Assembly (NCBI GenBank): GCA_965140775.1 | Contig: OZ223471.1 | Location: 4,558,691-4,622,690 of the forward strand | From: UBA6244 sp965140775 | Lineage (GTDB): Bacteria > Bacteroidota > Bacteroidia > Bacteroidales > F082 | Length of the DNA: 64,000 nucleotides | Direction: 5' to 3' | In this document: positions 42,630 to 51,227 of the stretch, piece by piece | Numbering within the stretch: position 1 is the first letter of the stretch | How the letters are laid out: every line of letters starts with the position of its first letter | Program-made: the position numbers and the translations under genes | The notes under the pieces: model-generated | Seen by the model: only the letters and a program-made list of their open reading frames with translations | Databases searched by the model: none | Told to the model about the DNA's origin: nothing

Positions 42630-43043
42630 ATGGAAGATGAGAAATTTAAACAGGATCTGGACGAATTGTTCAGGCTATTTAACCGGCTGCTCGAAGAACA
42701 GTCCATGGATGATATCCCGGGCGTCGATAAGTCGATGATGAAACAATTTCAGTTCTTTTTCAGCAATTACGAATCCATGAAAGACCAGATCAGTCAGCAG
42801 TTGCAAGGACAATTTGGCGAACCGGTAAAGCAAATGGTGAGCAGTTTGATAAAACAATTGCGCGAACAACTGGGCGAAGATGAACCCTATTTGCAAAAGC
42901 CGGAAACCGCCATGCCCCCCATTCCTGCCATTCCTATCGACACAAAAGAGGCGGTAAAAAAGATCGATGAGCTTTTGAAAAATCCCAACCTTACCGACGA
43001 GGAAATCGACCAACTGCTCGATCGAAGGGCTGAGTTGCTTTAG
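42630..43043 (+). CDS. Conserved acidic protein of unknown function
   Basis: The 137-residue protein (138 from the alternative ATG at 42627) is very acidic and helical. A long helix-rich N-terminal part (DLDELFRLFNRLLEEQS, FFFSNYESMKDQIS) is followed by a Pro-rich linker (TAMPPIPAIPI) and a C-terminal helical pair (LLKNPNLTDEEIDQLLDRRAELL). I do not recognise a domain. The thioredoxin-like gene follows after 39 bases. The -7 box next to the start suggests a leaderless mRNA. Confidence 0.7.
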   Translation: MEDEKFKQDLDELFRLFNRLLEEQSMDDIPGVDKSMMKQFQFFFSNYESMKDQISQQLQGQFGEPVKQMVSSLIKQLREQLGEDEPYLQKPETAMPPIPAIPIDTKEAVKKIDELLKNPNLTDEEIDQLLDRRAELL

Positions 43044-43082
43044 ACATTTCGGAGCATGATAAATTAAACAACCAAAAATTCT

Positions 43083-43715
43083 GTGGCAAATAATAAACTG
43101 GCTAACTATTTCCGTAACTATTTCAAAAAGAAATCAAAATTTTCATTGGCTTCGGATGTGGTTTTTGTGGCCTTGATCATCCTGCTCATCATCCCTTCCA
43201 CGCGTGTTGAAGTGGCTTCGTTGTTTATTCGGCTTACTTCTTTTGCTCCTTCGCAACTCGATAAAGATGAGCAATTTAACCTGACTTCAAGTGACAAAAC
43301 CTGGCAATTGACTACCCTTGAAGGCAAAAAAATAAGCCTGGGCGAACTGTTGGACGACAAACCGGTCTTTATCAATTTTTGGGCTACCTGGTGTCCGCCC
43401 TGTGTGGCCGAAATGCCCGGCATCAAAGAGTTGCATGAAAAATATGGCGACCGTGTACATTTTGTGCTGGCCACCACCGAATCGCCTACTACCATTAATA
43501 CTTTTGCCGATAAGCGACAGTTTCAGCATTTGCCCTTCTATCGGTATCGCTCGGTTCCGGCAGCTTTGCAGTCGGAAACCATACCCGCCACCTTTGTCAT
43601 TAGCAAGTCGGCCAGGGTAGTAGTAAGCAAAAAGGGAGCAGCACACTGGAATTCTGACCGTATGAATCAAATATTAGATCAATTGTTGGCCGAAGAAAGC
43701 CATATAACCCCGTAA
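43083..43715 (+). CDS. TlpA-like membrane-anchored thioredoxin
   Basis: The 210-residue protein from a GTG start has a basic N-terminus, one membrane helix (about 22-42) and a periplasmic TlpA/ResA-type thioredoxin domain. That domain has the active site WATWCPPC (CPPC near 104-107) and a conserved cis-Pro segment (TIPATFVISKS). Such proteins reduce disulfides in the periplasm, often for cytochrome maturation. There are no cytochrome genes nearby. No ATG is available near the N-terminus, which supports GTG. Confidence 0.85.
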   Translation: MANNKLANYFRNYFKKKSKFSLASDVVFVALIILLIIPSTRVEVASLFIRLTSFAPSQLDKDEQFNLTSSDKTWQLTTLEGKKISLGELLDDKPVFINFWATWCPPCVAEMPGIKELHEKYGDRVHFVLATTESPTTINTFADKRQFQHLPFYRYRSVPAALQSETIPATFVISKSARVVVSKKGAAHWNSDRMNQILDQLLAEESHITP

Positions 43716-43743
43716 ATACTATTTTTGTAAAAAATTACAACCA

Positions 43744-44421
43744 ATGAATACACGCTCTTTTGGATTTTTATTAATGTTTGTCATGCTTTTCAGTAGCATG
43801 GGCTTCTCACAGGTGATCAGCGAAAGCGCCAAGCGCAAAGTAACCGTTGGGGTGGATTTGTTTACCGACATCTGGCAAAACAAACCCGACGACATGTATA
43901 TCCGTACCATCAACCAGGGGGCCAACGTGTTTGCCATGTATAATTTTCAGTTGGCCAACGGTCCCTCTACCTTTGGAGTGGGTTTGGGTATTAGCAACCA
44001 CAACCTATACAGCCATTCACGTATCGACAACATTAAGGCAGATACCATCGTGTTTACACCCATTCCCGACGATCTTTCGTATAAACGTACCAAGATCAAC
44101 CTGACGTACCTCGACATCCCCATGGAGCTTAAAATCCGTTTCAAAAACGAGATGAAGCTGGGCGTTGGTTTCAAAATTGGCTACTTGATGAACAGCAAGG
44201 AAAAATATGTTGGCGATATGTCCACAGCCCAACCCAATCGCGTGACCATCAAGCAAAAGAGTATTTCGCAACTGGAAACCTATACCTATGGATTTACCCT
44301 GAGATTTGGATATAAATCGGTAAACCTTTTCGGATACTACCAAATTTCACAAATTTTTAAACGCGATCGCGGTCCTGAGTTGTACCCCATTTCGGTAGGT
44401 ATTACGCTTACACCGTTTTAA
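43744..44421 (+). CDS. PorT-like outer-membrane beta-barrel protein
   Basis: The 225-residue protein has a signal peptide (FGFLLMFVMLFSSMGFSQ). The mature part consists of alternating strands (LKIRFKNEMKLGVGFKIGYL, YGFTLRFGYKSVNLFGYYQ) ending in ISVGITLTPF with a terminal Phe, typical for barrel insertion. It matches the outer-membrane beta-barrel (OMP_b-brl_2) type common in Bacteroidota. The specific role is unknown. It follows the thioredoxin gene by 28 bases and is followed by a strong terminator. Confidence 0.85.
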   Translation: MNTRSFGFLLMFVMLFSSMGFSQVISESAKRKVTVGVDLFTDIWQNKPDDMYIRTINQGANVFAMYNFQLANGPSTFGVGLGISNHNLYSHSRIDNIKADTIVFTPIPDDLSYKRTKINLTYLDIPMELKIRFKNEMKLGVGFKIGYLMNSKEKYVGDMSTAQPNRVTIKQKSISQLETYTYGFTLRFGYKSVNLFGYYQISQIFKRDRGPELYPISVGITLTPF

Positions 44422-44462
44422 TAATTCGATTTCTTCACCTTGGTTGTTCAAGGTTATAACAT

Positions 44463-44495
44463 AAAAAAAAGCGCCTCAATCGGGCGCTTTTTTTA
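44463..44495. terminator. Bidirectional terminator between barrel gene and ahcY
   Basis: An A-run, GCGCC stem, short loop, GGCGC stem and T-run (44463-44495) make a symmetric intrinsic terminator that serves both convergent genes. Confidence 0.9.
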
Positions 44496-44509
44496 TGGTT
44501 ATTCAAATC

Positions 44510-45937
44510 CTAGTATCTGTAATGATCCGGTTTGTAAGGACCATCCTGGCTTACACCAATATAGTCGGCTTGTTCTTTCGACAGGCGGGTCAGCTTAACG
44601 CCGATTTGTTCCAAATGCAGGCGGGCCACTTCTTCGTCGAGGTATTTGGGCAAACGGTAAACGCCAATTTCGTATTCATCGCGTTTTTCCCAAAGGTCGA
44701 TTTGAGCCAGGGTTTGGTTGGTAAATGAGTTGCTCATCACAAAACTTGGATGGCCGGTGGCACAACCCAGGTTAACCAATCTTCCTTCGGCCAGCATGAA
44801 AATGGAATGTCCGTCAGGAAATTCATATTTATCCACCTGTGGTTTGATATTGATTTTTTTGATGCCCGGGGTTTTTTCCAGTTTGGTCACCTGAATTTCG
44901 TTATCAAAGTGGCCGATATTGCACACGATGGCCTGGTCTTTCATTTCGGCCATGTGCTTGGCTGTAATGACATCTTTGTTGCCGGTGGTTGTTACAAAAA
45001 CATTGCCGTGTTTTACGGCCTCTTCCATGGTAGTTACCTGAAATCCTTCCATGGCGGCTTGCAAGGCGCAAATGGGGTCGATTTCGGTTACCAAAACACG
45101 TGCGCCATAGCTGCGCATGGAATGTGCCGAACCTTTGCCCACGTCGCCGTATCCGGCTACAACGACTACTTTGCCCGCGAGCATTACATCGGTGGCGCGT
45201 TTGATGCCATCGGCAAGCGATTCGCGACAGCCATAGAGGTTGTCGAATTTGGATTTGGTTACAGAGTCGTTTACGTTGATGGCGGGAACCAGCAATTCGC
45301 CTTTTTCAAACATTTGGTACAAACGATGTACGCCGGTGGTGGTTTCTTCCGAAACACCTTTCCACTCGGCCACGGTACGATGCCAGCGGGTGGGGTCGTC
45401 CACCAGAATTTCTTTCAGCAAGTCCAGAATTTCGCCTTCTTCTTCACTTTCGGGGGTTACATTAAGAGTTGAAGGGTCTTTTTCGGCAGCAAATCCCTTG
45501 TGGATAAGCAGGGTAGCATCGCCACCATCGTCCACAATCAGTTGAGGACCTTTACCATCGGGGAAACTCAGGGCTTGATTGGTACACCACCAATATTCTT
45601 TCAGGGTTTCACCTTTCCAGGCAAACACAGGAACTCCGGCAGCGGCAATGGCGGCGGCAGCCTGATCCTGTGTGGAGAAGATATTACAACTTGCCCAACG
45701 AACGTCGGCGCCAAGTGCCACCAGCGTTTCAATCAAAACGGCTGTTTGGATGGTCATGTGCAGCGATCCGGTGATGCGAACGCCTTTCAACGGCAGGGTT
45801 TTGCTGTATTTTTCGCGGATGGCCATCAGGCCGGGCATTTCTTTTTCAGCGATTTCTATTTCTTTTCTTCCCCATTCGGCAAGCGAAATATCGGCAATTT
45901 TGTATTGCAATTGGTTATCAATGATTACTTCGGTCAT
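44510..45937 (-). CDS. ahcY: Adenosylhomocysteinase
   Basis: The 475-residue protein has the SAH-hydrolase substrate domain (GSLHMTIQTAVLIETL, ASCNIFSTQDQAAAA), the NAD-binding GYGDVGKGSA loop (about 260) and the C-terminal tail ending DGPYKPDHYRY, which inserts into the partner active site. It hydrolyses S-adenosylhomocysteine to adenosine and homocysteine, recycling the product of methyltransferases. Length is normal for the long bacterial form. It is alone in its transcript, with a TATCTTTG box upstream and a bidirectional terminator downstream. No riboswitch fold was recognised in the leader. Confidence 0.97.
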   Translation of the reverse strand: MTEVIIDNQLQYKIADISLAEWGRKEIEIAEKEMPGLMAIREKYSKTLPLKGVRITGSLHMTIQTAVLIETLVALGADVRWASCNIFSTQDQAAAAIAAAGVPVFAWKGETLKEYWWCTNQALSFPDGKGPQLIVDDGGDATLLIHKGFAAEKDPSTLNVTPESEEEGEILDLLKEILVDDPTRWHRTVAEWKGVSEETTTGVHRLYQMFEKGELLVPAINVNDSVTKSKFDNLYGCRESLADGIKRATDVMLAGKVVVVAGYGDVGKGSAHSMRSYGARVLVTEIDPICALQAAMEGFQVTTMEEAVKHGNVFVTTTGNKDVITAKHMAEMKDQAIVCNIGHFDNEIQVTKLEKTPGIKKINIKPQVDKYEFPDGHSIFMLAEGRLVNLGCATGHPSFVMSNSFTNQTLAQIDLWEKRDEYEIGVYRLPKYLDEEVARLHLEQIGVKLTRLSKEQADYIGVSQDGPYKPDHYRY

Positions 45938-46005
45938 AAATATGTATTAATTTGTCTAATGTTCAATGTGTTGAGCAAAAATTTGTCGTTGTTAAAAAAG
46001 TGGTG

Positions 46006-46013
46006 CAAAGATA
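46006..46013 (-). promoter_or_regulatory. -7 element TATCTTTG of ahcY
   Basis: On the minus strand this is an exact TAnnTTTG box, about 69 bases before the ahcY start. It is back to back with the promoter of the dehydrogenase gene. Confidence 0.55.
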
Positions 46014-46086
46014 TGGTTTTTTATATAATCCTTGTTTCAACAAGTTTTAATGCTTAAGCTGTAACATTTATTGGTCGGTTTTAGTA

Positions 46087-46094
46087 TAACTTTG
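46087..46094 (+). promoter_or_regulatory. -7 element TAACTTTG of the dehydrogenase gene
   Basis: An exact TAnnTTTG box lies 19 bases before the ATG at 46113. It excludes the upstream in-frame ATG at 46071 as a start. Confidence 0.6.
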
Positions 46095-46112
46095 CTAATA
46101 AAAAGCTTTAAA

Positions 46113-47252
46113 ATGGAAAATTTCAATATTTATAATCCCGTACGTTTATTCTTTGGACAACAAATTTCCTCTTCTCTGGGAGGCGTATTAAATACTTATG
46201 GAAAACGGGTTTTGCTGGTGTATGGCAAGGGTTCTGTTATAAAATATGGCTATTACGGCCAAATAATGGATATCCTGAATGCAGGCGGATTCGAGGTAAC
46301 AGAATACTCCGGAATCAAATCCAATCCTGTAATTGAAGATGTAAGAGCTGCCGTAAAATTAGGCAAGGAAAACCGGGTGGATGTGGTGTTGGCATTGGGA
46401 GGCGGTAGCGTGATTGATTCTGCCAAAATTATCACTCTGGGTCTTCAAACAGAGCTCGATCCGTGGAATTTTATGACCTGGAAGGCCAAGCCCGAAAGAG
46501 CCACACCACTGGTAGCCATTCTTACACTTGCCGCCACGGGTACCGAAATGAATGCTGCTGCCGTGTTACAAAATCACGAAACCGGCGAAAAACTCGGGTT
46601 TGTTAACGAGCTTATTTTTCCCAAGGCCAGTTTTTTGAATCCCGAATTTACCCTCAGCGTGCCAAAAAGCTACACAGCTTATGGCATTGTTGACCTGATT
46701 GCCCATGCCTTGGAAGCCTATTTCGGAGCCGGAGAACCCGCCGTTACCGACCATATTACCTTTTCAATCATCAAAGATGCCATGCAATGGGGTCCCAAAT
46801 TGCTCAACGACCTTCAAAATCCGGAATACCGGGCCAACATTATGTTAGATGCTACGCTGGCACTCAATGGTACCACCACCTATGGCAAAAAAGGGGGAGA
46901 CTGGGGAGTGCATGGATTGGGGCATGAACTGTCGTTGCTGTTCGACACCCCTCACGGTGCCAGTTTGAGTATTGCTTATCCGGCTTGGTTGAAGTTGCAA
47001 AAAACTAAATGCGCTCACAGAATCAGTAAGTTAGGAAAGGCGCTGTTCGATACCACCGATGTGGATGCCACCATTGAGCAACTAACCGCTTTCTTCGTTT
47101 CGTTGGGTTCGCCCACAACATTGGCAGACATTAATGTAGGTAAAGACAAACATGCCCTAATCGTTGAACAGTATCGTAAAAATAAGGTTTCGGGGATGCA
47201 TTACCAATTAACCGAAGAAGATCATCAGGCTTTGGTTAAGCTCATGGCATAA
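46113..47252 (+). CDS. Iron-containing alcohol dehydrogenase (butanol dehydrogenase type)
   Basis: The protein has 379 residues from the ATG at 46113. It shows the NAD(P)-binding GGGSVIDSAK segment (about 93-102), DLIAHALEAYFG with two metal ligands (about 193), HGLGHELSLLFDTPHGASL with two His ligands (about 266-281), and NIYNPVRLFFG at the start. It reduces aldehydes to alcohols with NAD(P)H, in the BdhA/YqhD group. The natural substrate is not evident. The promoter box lies between the first in-frame ATG and this start. Confidence 0.92.
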   Translation: MENFNIYNPVRLFFGQQISSSLGGVLNTYGKRVLLVYGKGSVIKYGYYGQIMDILNAGGFEVTEYSGIKSNPVIEDVRAAVKLGKENRVDVVLALGGGSVIDSAKIITLGLQTELDPWNFMTWKAKPERATPLVAILTLAATGTEMNAAAVLQNHETGEKLGFVNELIFPKASFLNPEFTLSVPKSYTAYGIVDLIAHALEAYFGAGEPAVTDHITFSIIKDAMQWGPKLLNDLQNPEYRANIMLDATLALNGTTTYGKKGGDWGVHGLGHELSLLFDTPHGASLSIAYPAWLKLQKTKCAHRISKLGKALFDTTDVDATIEQLTAFFVSLGSPTTLADINVGKDKHALIVEQYRKNKVSGMHYQLTEEDHQALVKLMA

Positions 47253-47308
47253 ATTCATTAAATTGCGGGTTAATTTTTCAGGTTCAATGTTCACCAACAG
47301 TAATTGAA

Positions 47309-48952
47309 ATGACAAATAGGCAACATTTTAGTTCAGAAAATCAAGCAGATACGGAAAATTTGAAAAACCGCATTGCTGCTTTGGAGAAGAAAATTCTTCT
47401 GCACGAAGCAGCCCTTGCAGAAAACGAGCGTAAACACAGCAACTACAACAATGTGCTCGATCATATCCCGTTGGCCATACTGAGTCTGGATATTTTTGGA
47501 TACATCCAACTTTTCAATAGTTCGTTCGGCAAGTTGTTTGATTATCCGGAGGAGAAGCAAAAAGAACACATTCACATCACACGTTTTCTTCAGTTTAACG
47601 ACAGTCCGCTAGCCGGAAAAATTTCCAGGTTGCTTGACGATCACCTGCAATTCGACATGGAAACACGGATTACCGGATTGGGCAATCCCGACAGTCATTT
47701 CAGGGTAAGAGGCATCACCATAACCAACGAACAAGGCAAAGCCACCGCCCACCTGATTATTATTGGCAACATTACCAAACGCCGCATGGCCGAAAAAAAC
47801 CTGATTTTGGCCAAGGAGAAAGCCGAAGAAGCCAACATGTTGAAAACAGCCTTTTTGAGCAACCTTTCGCACGAAATCCGTACGCCCCTGAACCATATTC
47901 TGGGTTTTCTGGAGTTGTTGCTCATGAAAGATATCCCCCACGAAGAAAGAGAAGAATATACCTCCATCGTTAGGGGCAGCAGCGAAATACTGTTGAAGCG
48001 CATCGAAGATGTCATCAATATTTCGAAAATTGAAACCAAACAAATGGAAGTGCACAACGACAACCTGGCGGTTTCGGATATCCTGTCGCATGTGCATGCC
48101 GAAGCCAGAACCCTGCAAGCCAAGCAAGAAAAAACGGAGGTACAGGTGGTGCTCAACCAACACTCCGACCACCGTAACCTCATCATTTCTGCCGATATCC
48201 GCAAGGTACACCAGATTCTGGTTAATTTGTTGGAAAACTCGCTGGTTTTTACCCACCACGGAAGCATCGAACTGGGCTATTTCATCGAAAACAACAACGG
48301 TATCTGTTTCTACGTAAAGGATACAGGTGTGGGCATTGCTCCCGAATTTCATGAGTCTATTTTTGAGCATTTCAGGCAAGTGGACAATTCGCCTACGCGG
48401 AAAATTGGCGGTTCCGGTCTTGGATTGGCCATTGCCCGGGGCATGGCAAGTTTGATGGGCGGAAACATCAGTTTGAAATCGGAGCCCGGCAAGGGTTCTA
48501 CTTTCTTTCTTCATCTGCCTGAGTCTATTATTTCCATCGAGCCGGTGGTGGAGGATACGCCTTCTTCCGGACTGGATTTCAACTGGTTGGGTAAGAAGAT
48601 TGTGGTGGCCGATTACGAGTTGGCCAGTTTTAATTTGCTTAAGGTGATGTTGGCCAAAACGGAAGCAGATTTGTTTTGGGTGAAATCGGGCGACGAACTC
48701 ATTTCAGAACTTTACAACAACCATCCGGACATTATCCTGATAGATGCCGATTTGCCCGGAATGTCGCTGAAAAGACTGGTGAAAACCATCAAACGAAAAA
48801 CCAAACAGGTGCCCCTGATTGTGATGGGACAAGAATTGGATACCGACGACATCCGGTTGCTCGAAAAATCAGAATCCATTCAGTTGCTTTTCAAACCCCT
48901 CAACAAGTCAAAATTGCTCCATAAAATTGCGCCTTTTTTATCAGTTGATTAA
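47309..48952 (+). CDS. PAS sensor histidine kinase with C-terminal receiver-like domain
   Basis: The 547-residue protein is soluble and has no membrane helix. A short coiled coil (10-40) leads into a PAS domain (about 45-165), then the H-box LSNLSHEIRTPLNHILGF (His near 187) and HATPase_c with NLLENS, VKDTGVGIAPE and GSGLGLAIA. A receiver-like domain starts near 425 (KKIVVADYELASFNLL) and has the putative phosphoacceptor in ILIDADLPG and a Lys in FKPLN. The first acidic pair of a receiver is weak (VVADYE), so phosphotransfer is uncertain. No partner regulator is adjacent. Confidence 0.9.
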   Translation: MTNRQHFSSENQADTENLKNRIAALEKKILLHEAALAENERKHSNYNNVLDHIPLAILSLDIFGYIQLFNSSFGKLFDYPEEKQKEHIHITRFLQFNDSPLAGKISRLLDDHLQFDMETRITGLGNPDSHFRVRGITITNEQGKATAHLIIIGNITKRRMAEKNLILAKEKAEEANMLKTAFLSNLSHEIRTPLNHILGFLELLLMKDIPHEEREEYTSIVRGSSEILLKRIEDVINISKIETKQMEVHNDNLAVSDILSHVHAEARTLQAKQEKTEVQVVLNQHSDHRNLIISADIRKVHQILVNLLENSLVFTHHGSIELGYFIENNNGICFYVKDTGVGIAPEFHESIFEHFRQVDNSPTRKIGGSGLGLAIARGMASLMGGNISLKSEPGKGSTFFLHLPESIISIEPVVEDTPSSGLDFNWLGKKIVVADYELASFNLLKVMLAKTEADLFWVKSGDELISELYNNHPDIILIDADLPGMSLKRLVKTIKRKTKQVPLIVMGQELDTDDIRLLEKSESIQLLFKPLNKSKLLHKIAPFLSVD

Positions 48953-49258
48953 GAAACCTTCTAAGTTTTGCCTTTGAGCTCCATCAGGAGCTAATTTGTG
49001 TGGAAAAACTACCATTTGATTTGTTTTGCCCGCCTTGGGCAGACGATACCATCCTTGCAGGATTTCTGTATCTACCCATGCTTTCCCTCCGGGGAAAATT
49101 TGGCCAGTTTTTAGGTGTAAAAACCAATCTTTCGCGTTCCTGATCCACCACATGCAACCATTTGATTTGGCCTTATGTCCACCATACGAAGTTATTAAAG
49201 AATTTTATTACCTTGCTGCCAATTTTTCCCCTTCGACCAAGGAAACGAAAACGGAAGC
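48953..49258. other. Gene-free gap with several small hairpins
   Basis: In 306 bases I see short perfect stems: AGCTCC-atca-GGAGCT (48977-48992), GCCC-gcctt-GGGC (49028-49040), ATCC-ttgc-AGGAT and CCC-TCC-GGGG. The first resembles the GAGC-rich interspersed repeats of Bacteroidota genomes (recollection). Short open frames here lack coding character. Confidence 0.45.
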
Positions 49259-49807
49259 ATGGAGTTCGATAAGTCTTTTATTAACAGGCTATTAAAAAAT
49301 GATAAGAAGGCACAGGAAACTTTTTATCAGCAACTTGCCCCCAAGATGTACGGGGTTTGCTTGCGTTTTGCGCTTGATAAAGACGATGCGGCAGATATTC
49401 TTCAGGATGGCTTCATCAGAGTTTTCGTTCATTTAGAGGATTACAGAGGGGAAGGTTCGCTCGAAGGATGGGTACGTCGTACCATAGTTAACACCGCCAT
49501 CAATTATTACAACAAAAAGATGAAACAGGGTGTTAAAACAGACCTGGAACATTTGAAAAATGTGCATCAAACCAAAAATTTGGTGGTGGAAAACATGACT
49601 TCGCGCGAGTTGCTCCAATTGATAAACGAATTGCCCGAAGGTTACCGAACGGTTTTCAATTTGAATATCATTGAAGGTTATACCCACAAGGAAATTGGTG
49701 AAATGTTGGGTATTTCCGAAAACACCTCTAAATCACAACTTTCGAGAGCTCGGGTAAGTTTGCAAAAACGACTGAAATTAATTGAAGAAAAAGAAAATCT
49801 TGATTGA
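49259..49807 (+). CDS. ECF-type RNA polymerase sigma factor
   Basis: The 182-residue protein has a sigma region 2 (ALDKDDAADILQDGFIRVFVHLEDYRGEGSLEGWVRRTIVN) and region 4 (YTHKEIGEMLGISENTSKSQLSRARVSLQKRL). It directs RNA polymerase to stress or envelope-related promoters. The next gene starts 26 bases before its stop, is in another frame, and has an anti-sigma-like layout, so the pair is probably a sigma and regulator module. The ATG at 49259 gives the usual ECF length. Confidence 0.95.
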   Translation: MEFDKSFINRLLKNDKKAQETFYQQLAPKMYGVCLRFALDKDDAADILQDGFIRVFVHLEDYRGEGSLEGWVRRTIVNTAINYYNKKMKQGVKTDLEHLKNVHQTKNLVVENMTSRELLQLINELPEGYRTVFNLNIIEGYTHKEIGEMLGISENTSKSQLSRARVSLQKRLKLIEEKENLD

Positions 49808-51176
49808 GCATAACGACCATATCGACCAACTGATCAGGGATAAGATGCAAGCCTTTGAAGCCACGCCGCCTCCACATGTATGGGAAGGGGTGATGGCCGG
49901 TTTGGAGGCAAACAAGGCTGCCAAGTCAGGAACAACCAGGAAGTTGATTTTGCTGGCTGCTTTAGCTCTTTTGCTCGCATTTCTGGGTTGGTTGTTGCTT
50001 TCTCCCTTTGGTGGCATCTGGGCCGAGGGTCAATCACATGATGCCAATATAGCTGCGGAAAACCTTTCCGCACATCAATCGCTGGCACTTGCCATGGTGG
50101 AAAAGGAAGTAATTACCGAAGAAGCTGAACTCATGGAACCCTCCACAGATATCTCTTCAACCACCGTCGTTGTTTCACCCACACCTGAAAAAAGTGATGC
50201 CGCAGCCACCCCTTCGGAAGATGAAGTTGCCGATGTACAGGAAGATAACGTAACATTCACTACCTCTGACTACCTTGTGGAAGAAGCGCCGGAAACAGAA
50301 GTAAACCAATCTGTTAACTATACCTCGTTGTATCAGAGTTTTTTAGATTTCCGTCCTTTGTACCGACTCCATTTGTCGCCTTCAGCACCCACACTTCTGA
50401 CTCCGGCTGAAAATATACTGGGTCCCGCCTTACCGCCGAAAAAGCCAAGAAGCAACACCCCATCGGGCAACAAAGGTCGTTGGTCAGTTTTTACAGGCAT
50501 AGCTTCAGAGTTTACAACTACCGGTTTCGATTCGGTTACTGTGATGAATGGCTTTTCCGTACATTTCGAACCCGCCTATTATTTTAACAAACATTGGTTT
50601 GTACGTTCAGGATTGGGTATGGCTTACACACGCGATCGGGGTTTTGCCCAACTTGACTACATCAGCAACGAATATGTGGGATCGTACAACGATGTGTACA
50701 ACGTAACCTTCGACTCGGTTAACGGACAAGTGGTGCCTACCTATTACACCAAAACAGTGGAGGTTTGGGACAGCATCCGACATCTGGTTGTTTCCGAAGT
50801 TACCAACCGCTATGCCTACGCGCAACTACCTCTTTTCGTGGGGTATAATCATCCCGGAACCCGGGGTTCGGTAGGCTGGTATGTTTATGGTGGTCCCATA
50901 TTTAATTTCCGGGTAGGACAGTGGATCGACAAGCCACTTCCGGCCGAAAATTATATTGAAATTCTTGATTTACAAAATAAACTCCCGGAACGCAAGCCAT
51001 TTTACATGCAATTGGGTTTGGGAGTTGGTATTGAATATAAACTGACAGATAAAATTTCCATGGCCATTGAGCCCGGATATCGCTACTACTTAAATTCTAT
51101 TTACAACAAAGAGGGATACAAAAAACCCATTTCAGCATTTTCGGTGAAGGTGGGTGCGGTTATCCGATTGAAATAA
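49782..51176 (+). CDS. Membrane-anchored protein with C-terminal outer-membrane beta-barrel, sigma-linked
   Basis: The 464-residue protein begins with about 45 cytoplasmic residues (EHNDHIDQLIRDKMQ, then EATPPPHVWEGVMAGLE), the type of start seen in Bacteroidota anti-sigma-like proteins. One membrane helix (about 47-68, LILLAALALLLAFLGWLLL) follows. A Glu/Thr/Ser-rich periplasmic linker (about 85-185) leads to a beta-rich domain with PorT/OmpA-like barrel features (GRWSVFTGI, YYFNKHWFVRSGLGMAYT, ISAFSVKVGAVIRL). The chain therefore seems able to span cytoplasm, periplasm and outer membrane. The gene overlaps the sigma gene by 26 bases. Confidence 0.75.
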   Translation: MKKKKILIEHNDHIDQLIRDKMQAFEATPPPHVWEGVMAGLEANKAAKSGTTRKLILLAALALLLAFLGWLLLSPFGGIWAEGQSHDANIAAENLSAHQSLALAMVEKEVITEEAELMEPSTDISSTTVVVSPTPEKSDAAATPSEDEVADVQEDNVTFTTSDYLVEEAPETEVNQSVNYTSLYQSFLDFRPLYRLHLSPSAPTLLTPAENILGPALPPKKPRSNTPSGNKGRWSVFTGIASEFTTTGFDSVTVMNGFSVHFEPAYYFNKHWFVRSGLGMAYTRDRGFAQLDYISNEYVGSYNDVYNVTFDSVNGQVVPTYYTKTVEVWDSIRHLVVSEVTNRYAYAQLPLFVGYNHPGTRGSVGWYVYGGPIFNFRVGQWIDKPLPAENYIEILDLQNKLPERKPFYMQLGLGVGIEYKLTDKISMAIEPGYRYYLNSIYNKEGYKKPISAFSVKVGAVIRLK

Positions 51177-51227
51177 CGAGAGATGATTGGTACCATGACT
51201 AATAAAATAAATATTAACTTTCTTCAA

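Noticed and set aside
44750..45472. 240-codon plus-strand frame opposite ahcY
   Set aside because: Low-complexity shadow of a highly conserved enzyme gene.
47609..48514. 301-codon open frame on the minus strand
   Set aside because: It is a shadow of the histidine kinase gene, with Gln/His/Phe-rich low-complexity translation.
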